From Flavipsychrobacter sp. (GTDB lineage: Bacteria > Bacteroidota > Bacteroidia > Chitinophagales > Chitinophagaceae), in the NCBI GenBank assembly GCA_016787265.1, contig JAEUVF010000003.1, forward strand, positions 155,330-219,329: DNA of 64,000 nt, given 5' to 3'. Positions 16,148-24,861 of this stretch are shown here, piece by piece. Under the pieces are notes generated by a model, which saw only the letters and a list, made by a program, of their open reading frames with translations, was not told the DNA's origin and ran no database searches. The first letter of the stretch is position 1. Each line of letters begins with the position of its first letter. A program made the translations under genes and the position numbers.

Positions 16148-18949
16148 GTGAAGAAGTTAATAGTGTGCCTGTTAATAGCAAGCTCAGCTGCTTATGGGCA
16201 AAACGGGGTATTATTTTACGACCCTTGTGAATCCCTGCCTCAGTATGGATGGAGTAGTCCCTACCCCAATAATTTCTGGAGTGGTAAAACTGGGGATGAA
16301 TCAAAAACCGGTTTTTCTCTATCACCAGATTTCAGCCGATCTGGAAATACCTCCTACCGGTTTGAAATCAGAAGAGATGCAGCTACCCATTTAAATGATA
16401 ATTTCCGGCAAAATCAGCTCATCTATAATTTTTTGCCTGCAGGAACAAATGCGGAAGATGCAACCAAAATGGGTCAGACAAATGCAACCGGAAGACTCCC
16501 CCTCGACTTGCGATGGATTCGCCTGTCAACTCTGGTTCCGGCAAACTATCTACCCAACCCCTACCCCGTTTCCATTGGACTCATATTAAAAAATATCCCG
16601 GATGATCATGCTACCCCACAGGATCTGATTCTCCAGAATGGTCAATACAACTTCCATGTCGTTACCTGGGAGAATGGAGTACCTGCATCACGTGTCATCA
16701 ACATTGGTGAGGTACAGCCCGGTATTTGGGAAGACTGGGTAGTTGAGAGAAACTTTACACAATCGGCAAATGGCTTTATCAGATTGTACCGCTATGGTAA
16801 TCTGGTTGCGAATGTAACCGGACCAAACTGGCCAACAGATAATCCGGCATATGCCAAAGAACCGTATATAAAAATCGGACCTGCCAACTACGGGTGGGCG
16901 TCCAACATAAATGAAGTAGTTAACAATAACCAGGCAGAACTGGCTCCAACAATTTTATATGTGGATGAAATAAAATTCGGAACTGCTGCAGCTGCCGCTT
17001 CGGAGTTTATAACAACGCAACAGCAACCCGAGGAACCAGAAACGCAGCCTTCTTTTATTTTTTACGATAATTGTGAGATCCCCGGCATGCCCTATCTGAC
17101 AATGGACTATAATATCCAGCCACCAGTTCAATGGGCGCATTTCCAGGGCGACGCCTCAGTTAGTTCTGTTCAAAGAACAGCCGAACAAAAAAGAGCCGGA
17201 GGATATGCGTATAAATTTGAATTGAATGACGGTCCGGGTAATACCTGGCCATATTTCAAGTCTGAACTGGTTTGGAATTTTCTTCCGGCAGGTTCTCCTT
17301 TAGGCATTTTAGGAAATACAGAAGCCTATTCAAGACAACCAATCGGACTGAGATGGATAGCTGCTTCAACGTTAATCCCTTCCTACAATACAGATTTTAA
17401 TACACCAACCAGTATTCTGTTTAACACAAAAGCTGTTGATGATGACTGGCCACAACCGAATGCATTGTGGATGGAGAATGGAAGATATAAGTTCGTTCTT
17501 ACAAGAGTGTTACCAAATGGCTCCACTCAAACAAACACAACAGATGTAGGCCCTGTAATTAAAGATGTATGGGAAGATTGGGTACTGAACCGAAACTTCA
17601 CCAGTGCTGATTCAGGATATGTACGCTTATTCAAAAACGGCCAACTTGTATTTGAATATCTGGGTGGAAACTGGAAAGATGATGCTTTTCACAGTAAGGA
17701 ACCCTATGTTCAAATGGGTATTTATAAATGGGCATTTGGTAGTAACTGGGCGATCCGGCCGGATGCCTCCCGTATAACGTTGTTTATTGATGAAATCAGA
17801 TTTGGAAATACCGCCAACAAACTGGAAGATTTTTCAGTAAACGCGGCTGCAAATATTCCCCCTGTTTCAAATGCCGGGGAAGACCAGCAATTATTCATCC
17901 CCGTTACCAGAACAAGCTTAACCGGCATTTCAAGTGATAGGGATGGAACTGTTTATTCAAAAGTTTGGAGAAAAATTAATGGTCCTGCAGGCGGCGACAT
18001 CTCTGACAGCATCCAGAATACAGTTACCATTACCAACCTGCAACCCGGTACCTATATCTACCGGTTCCTGGTTACGGACGACAATAATGCGGTAACCAGC
18101 GACGACGTGCTGATCAATGTGCTCCCACCGGTAACAAACATGGTAAACTACAATCGTTTTGGTGGTGGAGCCAGTCAGTCTGATGCAAATGTGTGGAGAG
18201 GTGGAACTACTCCCAACTCAACAGCAGTAGCTGGCAGCCAGGCAATTTCCGGCGATTTCAGCATCCAGGTTACTATCGGCAGACAGTCTTCTGGCGCCTT
18301 TATCGCCATAGATACAGACGACACACTACAGCATATTTATACTCCGGGACAGATCTGGATGGGCGTTGCCAACAATCGGCTATATGCAGGGGATTTCCCA
18401 GGCTGGTTCCTCTATCGTCTTACTGATGCAACCGTTACTACCGGAGATTTCATCAGAATACGGAGACAGGGAGATACATTCCGGCTGGAATTCTCGAAAG
18501 ATAATGGGCAGACCTGGACATTAGCATACACCTACCTGTATAGAAGTACCAATAATCTCTGGGCCAAGGCCACTTTTGACAACCAGAACTCAACCATATA
18601 TTATCCAGCCCTGACCTCATCCACTAACAATCAAAATCAACAGGCACAGACTGCTGCTCCAGTTGAAACAATAGCTACTCAATCCACTTCCCATGCAACC
18701 AGAATCTATCCGAATCCGGCTAGTCATTGGATTAATGTACAGGTAGGAAACGAATTTACAGCTGGCAACAAACTAAGTTTGGAAGTCTTTGACAACCTCG
18801 GCAAACTGGTTACACGGTTATTGGCAAATCATCAGACTGGTCAAACCATTCAAATTGAATCAAAGACATGGAAACCAGGATCCTATTACCTGGTTATAAA
18901 AGATGAAAAAGGCAATAGAGTACAGCAAAAAATCGTAATCGTTAAATAA
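16148..18949 (+). CDS. T9SS-exported protein with two polysaccharide-lyase-like domains
   Basis: A 933-aa secreted protein with a GTG start and a signal peptide (MKKLIVCLLIASSAAYGQ). Two related jelly-roll domains follow (about 22-280 and 300-560). Each shows the order FYDxCE, YxFE, LRWI, LILQNGQY/WMENGRY, WEDWVxxRNFT, VRLF/IRLY, KEPYxxxG and a terminal (L/F)YVDEI or FIDEI strand, as in the heparin-lyase-I-like polysaccharide lyase family (PF14099 type). A REJ/PKD-like Ig domain (about 570-660, PVSNAGEDQ) comes next, then a beta-sandwich with DTDDTLQHIY (about 665-830). It ends in a T9SS type A sorting domain (IYPNPAS...WKPGSYYLVI). A terminator and a long gap flank it, so it is monocistronic. 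Substrate unknown. Confidence 0.8.
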   Translation: MKKLIVCLLIASSAAYGQNGVLFYDPCESLPQYGWSSPYPNNFWSGKTGDESKTGFSLSPDFSRSGNTSYRFEIRRDAATHLNDNFRQNQLIYNFLPAGTNAEDATKMGQTNATGRLPLDLRWIRLSTLVPANYLPNPYPVSIGLILKNIPDDHATPQDLILQNGQYNFHVVTWENGVPASRVINIGEVQPGIWEDWVVERNFTQSANGFIRLYRYGNLVANVTGPNWPTDNPAYAKEPYIKIGPANYGWASNINEVVNNNQAELAPTILYVDEIKFGTAAAAASEFITTQQQPEEPETQPSFIFYDNCEIPGMPYLTMDYNIQPPVQWAHFQGDASVSSVQRTAEQKRAGGYAYKFELNDGPGNTWPYFKSELVWNFLPAGSPLGILGNTEAYSRQPIGLRWIAASTLIPSYNTDFNTPTSILFNTKAVDDDWPQPNALWMENGRYKFVLTRVLPNGSTQTNTTDVGPVIKDVWEDWVLNRNFTSADSGYVRLFKNGQLVFEYLGGNWKDDAFHSKEPYVQMGIYKWAFGSNWAIRPDASRITLFIDEIRFGNTANKLEDFSVNAAANIPPVSNAGEDQQLFIPVTRTSLTGISSDRDGTVYSKVWRKINGPAGGDISDSIQNTVTITNLQPGTYIYRFLVTDDNNAVTSDDVLINVLPPVTNMVNYNRFGGGASQSDANVWRGGTTPNSTAVAGSQAISGDFSIQVTIGRQSSGAFIAIDTDDTLQHIYTPGQIWMGVANNRLYAGDFPGWFLYRLTDATVTTGDFIRIRRQGDTFRLEFSKDNGQTWTLAYTYLYRSTNNLWAKATFDNQNSTIYYPALTSSTNNQNQQAQTAAPVETIATQSTSHATRIYPNPASHWINVQVGNEFTAGNKLSLEVFDNLGKLVTRLLANHQTGQTIQIESKTWKPGSYYLVIKDEKGNRVQQKIVIVK

Positions 18950-18969
18950 ATACCGGGGAAAATACCCTC

Positions 18970-18997
18970 CTTCCATCCGTTATTAAACGGGTGGAAG
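18970..18997 (+). other. Hairpin downstream of the lyase-like gene, no T-run
   Basis: A 12-bp stem (one G-T pair) with an ATTA loop starting 20 nt after the stop. It lacks a T tail and may protect the mRNA 3' end or help termination. Confidence 0.45.
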
Positions 18998-19013
18998 GAA
19001 GTCATGCGGGAAC

Positions 19014-19119
19014 TAAATTTGTTTCAGGGATGAAATTGATCATCTACCACGAAACCATTACCTTATCTTCCCTGGAATCCACTTTATTAATAACCTGCCA
19101 CTGGCAGGTTATTTTTTTT
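19014..19119 (+). ncRNA. Candidate small RNA or read-through leader
   Basis: In the 318-nt gap between the lyase-like gene and the signalling operon, an exact -7 box TAAATTTG (19014-19021) is followed about 70 nt later by a strong terminator (19091-19119). A transcript of about 90 nt would be expected. No open frame of useful length lies between. The alternative is that the terminator serves only the upstream gene and the box is a chance match. Confidence 0.3.
19091..19119 (+). terminator. Rho-independent terminator
   Basis: A stem TAACCTGCC / GGCAGGTTA with a tight loop, followed by eight T. The rest of the gap to 19268 shows no other feature I can name. Confidence 0.88.
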
Positions 19120-19267
19120 ACGGGAAAAATGCCCCCTTACAACGTGTAATATCCCATAGGCTGGCCCATTCACAGGAGCTAGTTTTGAATTCTAAACAGG
19201 TTCGGTCGGTCATGGTTGTGGTTGTCTCTGACGCCACAGCCTTACCGGCAAAACACCAATCATTTAC

Positions 19268-19408
19268 ATGAAACGATTACTTGATCTTTCAGTTCATACA
19301 ATACCCTGGCTGATGCTTATTCTGGCAGCGCTTACACTTATCACCATGTTTGTTGTTCTTGTACAAAAAAAACACCAGGACAAAGACCTGAATGGAAACG
19401 ATTTTTAA
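19268..19408 (+). CDS. 46-aa single-pass membrane protein
   Basis: A small frame with ATG at 19268 and TAA at 19406-19408. The protein has a short polar start (MKRLLDLSVHT), one hydrophobic helix of about 24 residues, and a basic/acidic tail (VQKKHQDKDLNGNDF). It is followed 18 nt later by a lipoprotein gene and then the kinase genes on the same strand, so it is likely the first cistron of that operon. Function unknown; a small regulator or subunit of the sensor complex is possible. Support is from composition and spacing only. Confidence 0.5.
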   Translation: MKRLLDLSVHTIPWLMLILAALTLITMFVVLVQKKHQDKDLNGNDF

Positions 19409-19426
19409 CCCCATAATTTTTCAATC

Positions 19427-19825
19427 ATGAAACAGGTTGCCATTATTCTATTTAGTTTATTTATACTGGCTGCATGCAAGTCAGGCAAACCACTAACGAT
19501 CCCGACTGACGAAAAATTTATAGCGATTAAAATTACAGCTGATCAGGCTGCTGAATTTGAACGCGCGTACGAGGCAGATCAGGGTTTCAAAGCTGCCTTC
19601 CGGAAAGGCATGTACCTACCGGGTGCTGTTATTGATGATTTAAGAAAGGCAGAAGGAGTTGAAGGAATTGCGGTGTACTATGGCAAACACCCAGACTTTG
19701 CCAGTCCTGTATTTATACTTTATGCAAGCAGTACCTCACCTGCAAATCAACAAAAGAAGACGGAGGGTGGCGGAGATACCATATATTTAGTTTATTATCC
19801 CTGTCCCACAATTTGTGGTAAATAA
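19427..19825 (+). CDS. Small lipoprotein of the signalling operon
   Basis: A 132-aa protein with a lipoprotein signal (ILAAC, modified Cys at residue 17). The mature part begins with a flexible SGKPLTIPTDE segment, has a compact alpha/beta middle (ITADQAAEFERAYEADQGFKAAF, then GAVIDDLRKAEGVEGIAVYYG), and ends with CPTIC, a C-x3-C pair. No family recognised. It lies 21 nt upstream of the polytopic membrane protein and three genes before the response regulator, so it may be a surface or periplasmic ligand-binding part of the sensor system. That role is inference. Confidence 0.65.
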   Translation: MKQVAIILFSLFILAACKSGKPLTIPTDEKFIAIKITADQAAEFERAYEADQGFKAAFRKGMYLPGAVIDDLRKAEGVEGIAVYYGKHPDFASPVFILYASSTSPANQQKKTEGGGDTIYLVYYPCPTICGK

Positions 19826-19846
19826 CCCCAAACCCTGGCATACGGC

Positions 19847-20482
19847 ATGATTTACTGGATCACAACCATCATAAAACTTTGCATCATAATCCTTGGAATT
19901 ATTATTGGATTTTCGAGAGAAAATAAACTTAACCGTACCAATTATGATTTTTTAATTATCCTGATAGTTGCAGGCGCCGGAGAAGCGCTGGAGTGGCTAA
20001 TGGCGAAATACTACTTTCACAATTTCGTCTACTACCATGTTTTTCGCCCCTTGTTTTATACCCTTATAACCCTTGCCCTTGCACCCCATCTGGGTAAGAT
20101 GAAAAGAAGTTTTCGGCTATCCATCATATTTGTATGGATAGCCGCCTACTTCAACGCCAGGTACCTACAACCCCCTCAGGATTCGCTGAACACGGTTATC
20201 ATCAGCCTGACCTGCCTCCTTCACATATTGGCTGTTTTATTTTATATCGCCCGGCTCTTTGACCGGTATAGCTGGAATGAAACTATGTACCATCATAGTT
20301 TCTGGATCGCCATTGGCATACTTCTTCATTCCATCAGCTCCTTTCTCACGCTCGGACTGCATAATTTCCTTGGTGCAGATGGACACAAATTGGTAACCCA
20401 TGTCCTGATTGTATCGGAATGGTTATATTACGCTTCATTTATTGTCAATTTCAGTTTGCAAAAACAAGCATCTTCCGATTAA
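19847..20482 (+). CDS. Polytopic (about 7-helix) membrane protein, possible sensor
   Basis: A 211-aa integral membrane protein with about seven hydrophobic helices, no signal peptide and short loops. Notable residues in or near helices are EALEW, several His (HNFVYYHVFRP, YHHSFW, LLHSIS) and Arg. The spacing of helices is reminiscent of 7TM sensor modules, but I cannot name the family. The histidine kinase gene follows after 9 nt and has no sensor domain of its own beyond one helix, so this protein is a good candidate for the input component. Confidence 0.6.
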   Translation: MIYWITTIIKLCIIILGIIIGFSRENKLNRTNYDFLIILIVAGAGEALEWLMAKYYFHNFVYYHVFRPLFYTLITLALAPHLGKMKRSFRLSIIFVWIAAYFNARYLQPPQDSLNTVIISLTCLLHILAVLFYIARLFDRYSWNETMYHHSFWIAIGILLHSISSFLTLGLHNFLGADGHKLVTHVLIVSEWLYYASFIVNFSLQKQASSD

Positions 20483-20491
20483 GTTTTCACC

Positions 20492-21310
20492 ATGAACGCC
20501 AGTCAGATAGAAATTATCCTAACAATGGCGGCCGCTGTTTTTATTATGCTGGCGCTCAGTGCATTCGTGGTTTACTTTATCCTTTCAAGCCAAAAAAGAA
20601 GACTTCGACTTCAGCACGAACAGGAACAAATGAAAGAAAACTATGAAAAGGAAGTGCTGACTACCCAAATAGAAAGCAGGGATCAGACCTTACGAGACAT
20701 CAGCCAGGAAATCCATGATAATATGGGACAGTTGCTTAGTGTGTCGCGTATCAATCTTAATATTCTTGAAAAGGAACTGGAAACACATTCTTCGGTTAAA
20801 CGTATCCGTGACACTAATCTCATCCTGGCCGATGTTATTAAATATATACGTATGTTATCCAAAGGCCTTAATTCTGACATGCTGGCCAGTTATGGATTAC
20901 GGGAATCTATAAAATTTGAACTCGACCGAATTGCACAAACAGCACTTATTGAATGCAAATTTGAAACTGAAGGTGATGATTTTTTAATCGATGCGAAAAA
21001 GGAAATTATCCTCTATCGGATGGTCCAGGAGATTCTGAACAATATACTGAAGCATGCCGATGCTTCGGAAATCAGTATCCATATGAAGTACACGTCAACT
21101 GCATTCATGCTGAATATTACAGACAATGGCAAAGGATTTAGCCCTGAAAACATGGCGAATTTATCATTAAATGATGCCGGGTCCGGACTTAGAAACTTGC
21201 AGAAAAGAGCGCAACTGGTGGGCGCCTCTTTGCAAATAAATTCAGCGCACTCAAAGGGAACCCGGATTGATATTGTTTTACCCAAACAGCCCCCACATGC
21301 AACCATCTAA
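20492..21310 (+). CDS. Sensor histidine kinase, DegS/NarX type
   Basis: A 272-aa kinase. One N-terminal transmembrane helix (about 10-31) is followed by a short coiled linker. A HisKA_3 dimerisation domain carries the phospho-accepting H75 in SQEIHDNMGQ. The HATPase_c domain (about 155-268) has the N box (EILNNILKHA), G1 (DNGKGF) and G2 (GSGLRNLQKRA) motifs. There is no extracytoplasmic sensor domain, so the signal must come from partner proteins, probably those encoded just upstream. Its 3' end overlaps the response regulator's start by 14 nt, which supports translational coupling. Confidence 0.9.
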   Translation: MNASQIEIILTMAAAVFIMLALSAFVVYFILSSQKRRLRLQHEQEQMKENYEKEVLTTQIESRDQTLRDISQEIHDNMGQLLSVSRINLNILEKELETHSSVKRIRDTNLILADVIKYIRMLSKGLNSDMLASYGLRESIKFELDRIAQTALIECKFETEGDDFLIDAKKEIILYRMVQEILNNILKHADASEISIHMKYTSTAFMLNITDNGKGFSPENMANLSLNDAGSGLRNLQKRAQLVGASLQINSAHSKGTRIDIVLPKQPPHATI

Positions 21311-21965
21311 TACTAAAAAACATACCGTAGCCATTGCCGACGACCATCGGCTAATAGCAGAATCACTTTCTTACCTCATTAACGACAGTCCTGAATTCCA
21401 GGTTACACTACTTGCAAACAATGGCAAACTCCTGCTCGAAGCTTTGGAGAAATCCGGCGAGGTGCCAGAGATCTGCATCCTTGATATTAACATGCCGGTC
21501 CTAAATGGTGTGGAAACCGCCCGCGAAATCAGTAACCGCTTTCCTGAAATCAGGTTACTTGCCCTCAGCATGAACGATGATGAAGCCTCCGTTATACAAA
21601 TGATTCGCGCGGGATGCCGGGGATACCTGCTGAAAGACTGCACACAGGCTGAATTGCACAGAGCCTTACATGAAATTTTTACAAAGGGTTTTTATTATTC
21701 CGATTTTGTAACGGGGAAACTTGTACATACCATTAATAAGGAAGAGAAAACCTCAGAAACGGGTATCCGGCTTACCGAACGCGAAATGGAATTTATCCGT
21801 TATGCTGCTTCTGAAATGACCTATAAAGAAATTGCCCTTACCATGAAATTAAGTGAAAGAACAATTGACGGGTACAGAGAATCACTATTTGAAAAACTTC
21901 AGGTAAAAAGCAGGGTAGGATTAGTGCTGTATGCAATTCGTTCCGGATGGGTTCAGGCAAATTAA
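21297..21965 (+). CDS. NarL/FixJ-family response regulator
   Basis: A 222-aa transcription factor with an N-terminal receiver domain: acidic pair D15/D16, phospho-acceptor D63 (LDINMP) and K113 (LLKD). A C-terminal LuxR-type helix-turn-helix (about 155-215: LTEREMEFIRYAASEMTYKE, then SERTIDGYRESLFEKL) follows. The start is the ATG at 21297, inside the end of the kinase gene; a TTG further upstream is not needed. It is the partner of the kinase at 20492. Target genes are unknown; the next gene (22037) has its own -7 box. Confidence 0.9.
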   Translation: MQPSNTKKHTVAIADDHRLIAESLSYLINDSPEFQVTLLANNGKLLLEALEKSGEVPEICILDINMPVLNGVETAREISNRFPEIRLLALSMNDDEASVIQMIRAGCRGYLLKDCTQAELHRALHEIFTKGFYYSDFVTGKLVHTINKEEKTSETGIRLTEREMEFIRYAASEMTYKEIALTMKLSERTIDGYRESLFEKLQVKSRVGLVLYAIRSGWVQAN

Positions 21966-22024
21966 AATCTGGTTAGAATTCCGATTTTTACCACTTCTTT
22001 AAAGATTTAAAAAATCCCGGCAGA

Positions 22025-22032
22025 TAGATTTG
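22025..22032 (+). promoter_or_regulatory. -7 box (TAGATTTG) 4 nt before the start codon
   Basis: Exact TAnnTTTG followed by CGGC and the ATG at 22037. With a -7 box this close, transcription would begin at or next to the A of ATG, implying a leaderless mRNA. The same layout recurs at 33414 and 62308. Confidence 0.55.
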
Positions 22033-22036
22033 CGGC

Positions 22037-22936
22037 ATGAAGCCCCTGATCGTATTACTGTTGCCTATTACCCTGCATTTCCAACTGTACGCACAATCTG
22101 AAACCGACTCCGTCAAACTTCAGAAAAACATCCTGGACAGCGTATATATTGCCGAAGTTGAATCGCCAAAACAAAAAGCCAAGGTCTTGCATGCAGAACC
22201 TCTTTTTATTGACCTGATCCGCGACCTCGGTGCCCGCAAAGGAGAAAAGGAATGGAATCTTGGTCTCGGCATAACAGATAACAACAAATACGATTCCTAT
22301 TCAGCCTTGGTAGAATATGAATTTGCCCCGGTCGACAGACTTGGTTTCGAAGTGGAACTTCCTTTCAGCTTCTATTATCCTGCAGGTGGAAATGATCGCA
22401 ACGCCATTCCTCAAAGTCGTCTGAACAGTCTCAAACTGGCTGGTCAATATACTTTTCTTGTTTCAGACCCGGCAAACACCTCTCTGGCACTCGGATATAT
22501 TCATGAATTCGAACTCCCTTCCTTTAATCTTTATGGTAAAGGCAACCTTTTTCAGGGGCATGTATTCAATCCCTTTTTTGTAACAGCAAAACGCTGGGGC
22601 AGTAATTTCCATACCCTTCTTTATACCGGTCCAGTTATTCACAAACCGCAATATAAACCAACCCAAACGCACTGGCAACTGAACAGCAACTTTCACTATA
22701 TGATCAGCGGCACCCGTAATTTCATCGGAGTCGAATTCAATAAAACGTTCCGCCAAAATGACTTTGATATGACTATCCGCCCACAAATGCGGGTAGGTAT
22801 AGCCGATAACTTTATGGTTGGAATAGTAACAGGGATCCCTATACGAAGAGAGAATGAACGCTTCAGTTCTTTCCTCCGGCTGATTTATGAACCCGGACAT
22901 AAAGCGCTACGCGGGCATCACCATCCGATTCCATAA
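22037..22936 (+). CDS. Outer-membrane beta-barrel protein, HAEPLFIDLIRDLGAR family
   Basis: A 299-aa exported protein. Signal peptide about residues 1-20 (LHFQLYAQ). A conserved N-terminal block (HAEPLFIDLIRDLGARKGEKEWN) is followed by amphipathic beta strands with many Tyr/Phe residues to the C-terminus, fitting a barrel of 10-12 strands. It looks like one of the Bacteroidota porin/transporter families of unknown substrate. It ends in a His-rich tail (RGHHHPIP). The 3' end overlaps the convergent gamma-glutamyltransferase gene by 19 bp. Confidence 0.72.
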   Translation: MKPLIVLLLPITLHFQLYAQSETDSVKLQKNILDSVYIAEVESPKQKAKVLHAEPLFIDLIRDLGARKGEKEWNLGLGITDNNKYDSYSALVEYEFAPVDRLGFEVELPFSFYYPAGGNDRNAIPQSRLNSLKLAGQYTFLVSDPANTSLALGYIHEFELPSFNLYGKGNLFQGHVFNPFFVTAKRWGSNFHTLLYTGPVIHKPQYKPTQTHWQLNSNFHYMISGTRNFIGVEFNKTFRQNDFDMTIRPQMRVGIADNFMVGIVTGIPIRRENERFSSFLRLIYEPGHKALRGHHHPIP

Positions 22937-24753
22937 TCCTCCCCGTAATTACTGGAGCCCCCCCAGAAACTACCATGCTTCCAATCAAACCAGATAGCAT
23001 TTATAGGTCCGGATGTCCTTGGTTCAAAGCGTAGGATATACCCCTTATCTCTTAATTCCTTGCGGATCCAGTCAGGTGTGGAGGTATGTAACAACAAATG
23101 CCCGGGTTTTGGTTTCCGATCCTTTCCTCCCAGTGATAACCAATATTGATAGGTATTAAAATTCGGAGCTTCTGCGGCTTCCTGCACATTCATACCAAAC
23201 TCAACAACATTCAGAAAAAACTGTAACAGGTTCTGATCCTGGGTATCCCCTCCCTGAACAGCAAATGACAAAAAAGGTTTTCCGTCTTTTAAAGCCATGG
23301 TTGGTGTAAGCGTAACTCTTGGGCGTTTCCCCGGAGCCACCACATTAAACGGATTCAGTGCTGCATCACATACAAAACTTTGCATCCGCTGACTCATACC
23401 AACCCCGGTTTCACCGGCTATACAAGCTGGCACCCAGCCACCACTGGGGGTAATGGATACTACCCAACCTTCTTTGTCTGCAGCTTCCACACTGGTGGTA
23501 CCCCTCCATACCTGGTCAAGGTATTCGCGATCAGGCGCGGCTGCCATTTCTGTTCCGGTTAATCCGGTCCATTTCTCCAATTCCATTTTATAAGGATTCG
23601 TTTCACCCTGGTGCGGATAAGGATCGCCGGGAGAAATAGCCGGATCATTTTTTTCCGTTAGCAAAAACTTTAAGCGTTCTGTGGCATACGATTCTGAAAG
23701 CAATCCTTTAACAGGCTCTGCTGGTGGGAAATAAGGGTCGCCATAGTAAAAATCACGATCCGCAAAAGTTAGATTCAAGGCCTGGTATACAGTATGTATA
23801 TAACGCGATGAATTGTAACCCATGGATTTTAAATCAACCTGCTTAAGTAACTGCAAACTTTGCAATAGCATAGGGCCCTGGGTCCATTGGGATAATTTAT
23901 ACACATCAATCCCCTTATAATTTACCTGCATTGGCTCCTCGATCAATACTTTCCAGTTAGACAAATCCTGCCTGGTTATAAGTCCGCCCTGTTCCTGGCA
24001 ACTTCTTGCAAACTCATCCGCAATATCTCCTTTATAAAACCGGTCATAGGCTGCATAAATAGCATCCTTTCTGCTTTTCCCCTTTTTTAGTGCAGCCTTT
24101 TCCGCTTCCACCATTTTTTGAAGTGTCTTTAATAAATCGGCCTGAACAAAGATCTCACCCGCTTCCGGAGCTTCTCTCTCCTTCCCTTGATGGGGCAAAA
24201 AAACCTTTGCAGAATAGGGCCATTCCTTAATTCTTTTTTTCTCCCGCTCAATACTGTTTGCCGTTTGGGCTTCGATGGGATAACCGGCCGCCAATTCCAT
24301 GGCTGGCGCCAGCACTTCCGCCAGACTCATCGTTCCATATTCAGCCAGCATGGTACATAAGCCTCCGGGAGTGCCGGGAGTAACCGCAGCAAGCGGACCA
24401 TATTCAGGTGGAAAGTCATAACCTTTTGATTTGAAAAATTCAGGAGTTGCACCCGTTGGCGCTACACCCAATGCATTGATCCCAATAACCTTTTTCAACT
24501 TGGGATGATAGATCAGCGCCTGAGTCTCTCCACCCCAACTAAGTACATCCCACATAGTACAGGTAGCTGCAAGCATTGCGCAGGCTGCGTCCACTGCATT
24601 ACCACCTTTGTGAAATATGGATGCTCCCGCTGTGGCCGCTAAAGGCTTCCCCGTAATAGCCATCCAGTTTTTTCCATGCAATACAGGTTTTTGTGTAGGC
24701 TGTGCCACTAAACCTAACGGAAAAACGAACAGAAAAAGGAATATATATTTCAT
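22918..24753 (-). CDS. Gamma-glutamyltransferase family protein (diverged paralogue)
   Basis: About 611 aa with a signal peptide (MKYIFLFLFVFPLGLVAQ). It belongs to the gamma-glutamyltransferase Ntn-hydrolase family, but to a branch different from the protein at 10282. The nucleophile region reads RGTTSVEAADKEG, with the threonine pair in place, and the substrate-binding part reads RPRVTLTPTMAL where classical enzymes have SSMTPT. Such forms are often annotated as acylases or gamma-glutamyltransferases of unknown substrate. The ATG at 24753 is preferred to the in-frame TTG at 24768 because the signal peptide begins there. Probably periplasmic. Confidence 0.85.
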   Translation of the reverse strand: MKYIFLFLFVFPLGLVAQPTQKPVLHGKNWMAITGKPLAATAGASIFHKGGNAVDAACAMLAATCTMWDVLSWGGETQALIYHPKLKKVIGINALGVAPTGATPEFFKSKGYDFPPEYGPLAAVTPGTPGGLCTMLAEYGTMSLAEVLAPAMELAAGYPIEAQTANSIEREKKRIKEWPYSAKVFLPHQGKEREAPEAGEIFVQADLLKTLQKMVEAEKAALKKGKSRKDAIYAAYDRFYKGDIADEFARSCQEQGGLITRQDLSNWKVLIEEPMQVNYKGIDVYKLSQWTQGPMLLQSLQLLKQVDLKSMGYNSSRYIHTVYQALNLTFADRDFYYGDPYFPPAEPVKGLLSESYATERLKFLLTEKNDPAISPGDPYPHQGETNPYKMELEKWTGLTGTEMAAAPDREYLDQVWRGTTSVEAADKEGWVVSITPSGGWVPACIAGETGVGMSQRMQSFVCDAALNPFNVVAPGKRPRVTLTPTMALKDGKPFLSFAVQGGDTQDQNLLQFFLNVVEFGMNVQEAAEAPNFNTYQYWLSLGGKDRKPKPGHLLLHTSTPDWIRKELRDKGYILRFEPRTSGPINAIWFDWKHGSFWGGSSNYGEDYGIGW

Positions 24754-24794
24754 ACCATAGTTTTTCAAAATGTGTTAACCAGCTTTAACTGATA

Positions 24795-24802
24795 TACCTT
24801 TG
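24795..24802 (+). promoter_or_regulatory. -7 box (TACCTTTG) for the DUF4382 gene
   Basis: Exact TAnnTTTG about 60 nt before the start at 24862, in the intergenic region divergent to the gamma-glutamyltransferase gene. Confidence 0.4.
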
Positions 24803-24861
24803 AAGTTATTCACATTTTTTTAGTTTGGAACAGTTTTGGAAATCCAGAAAACAACAATAAA

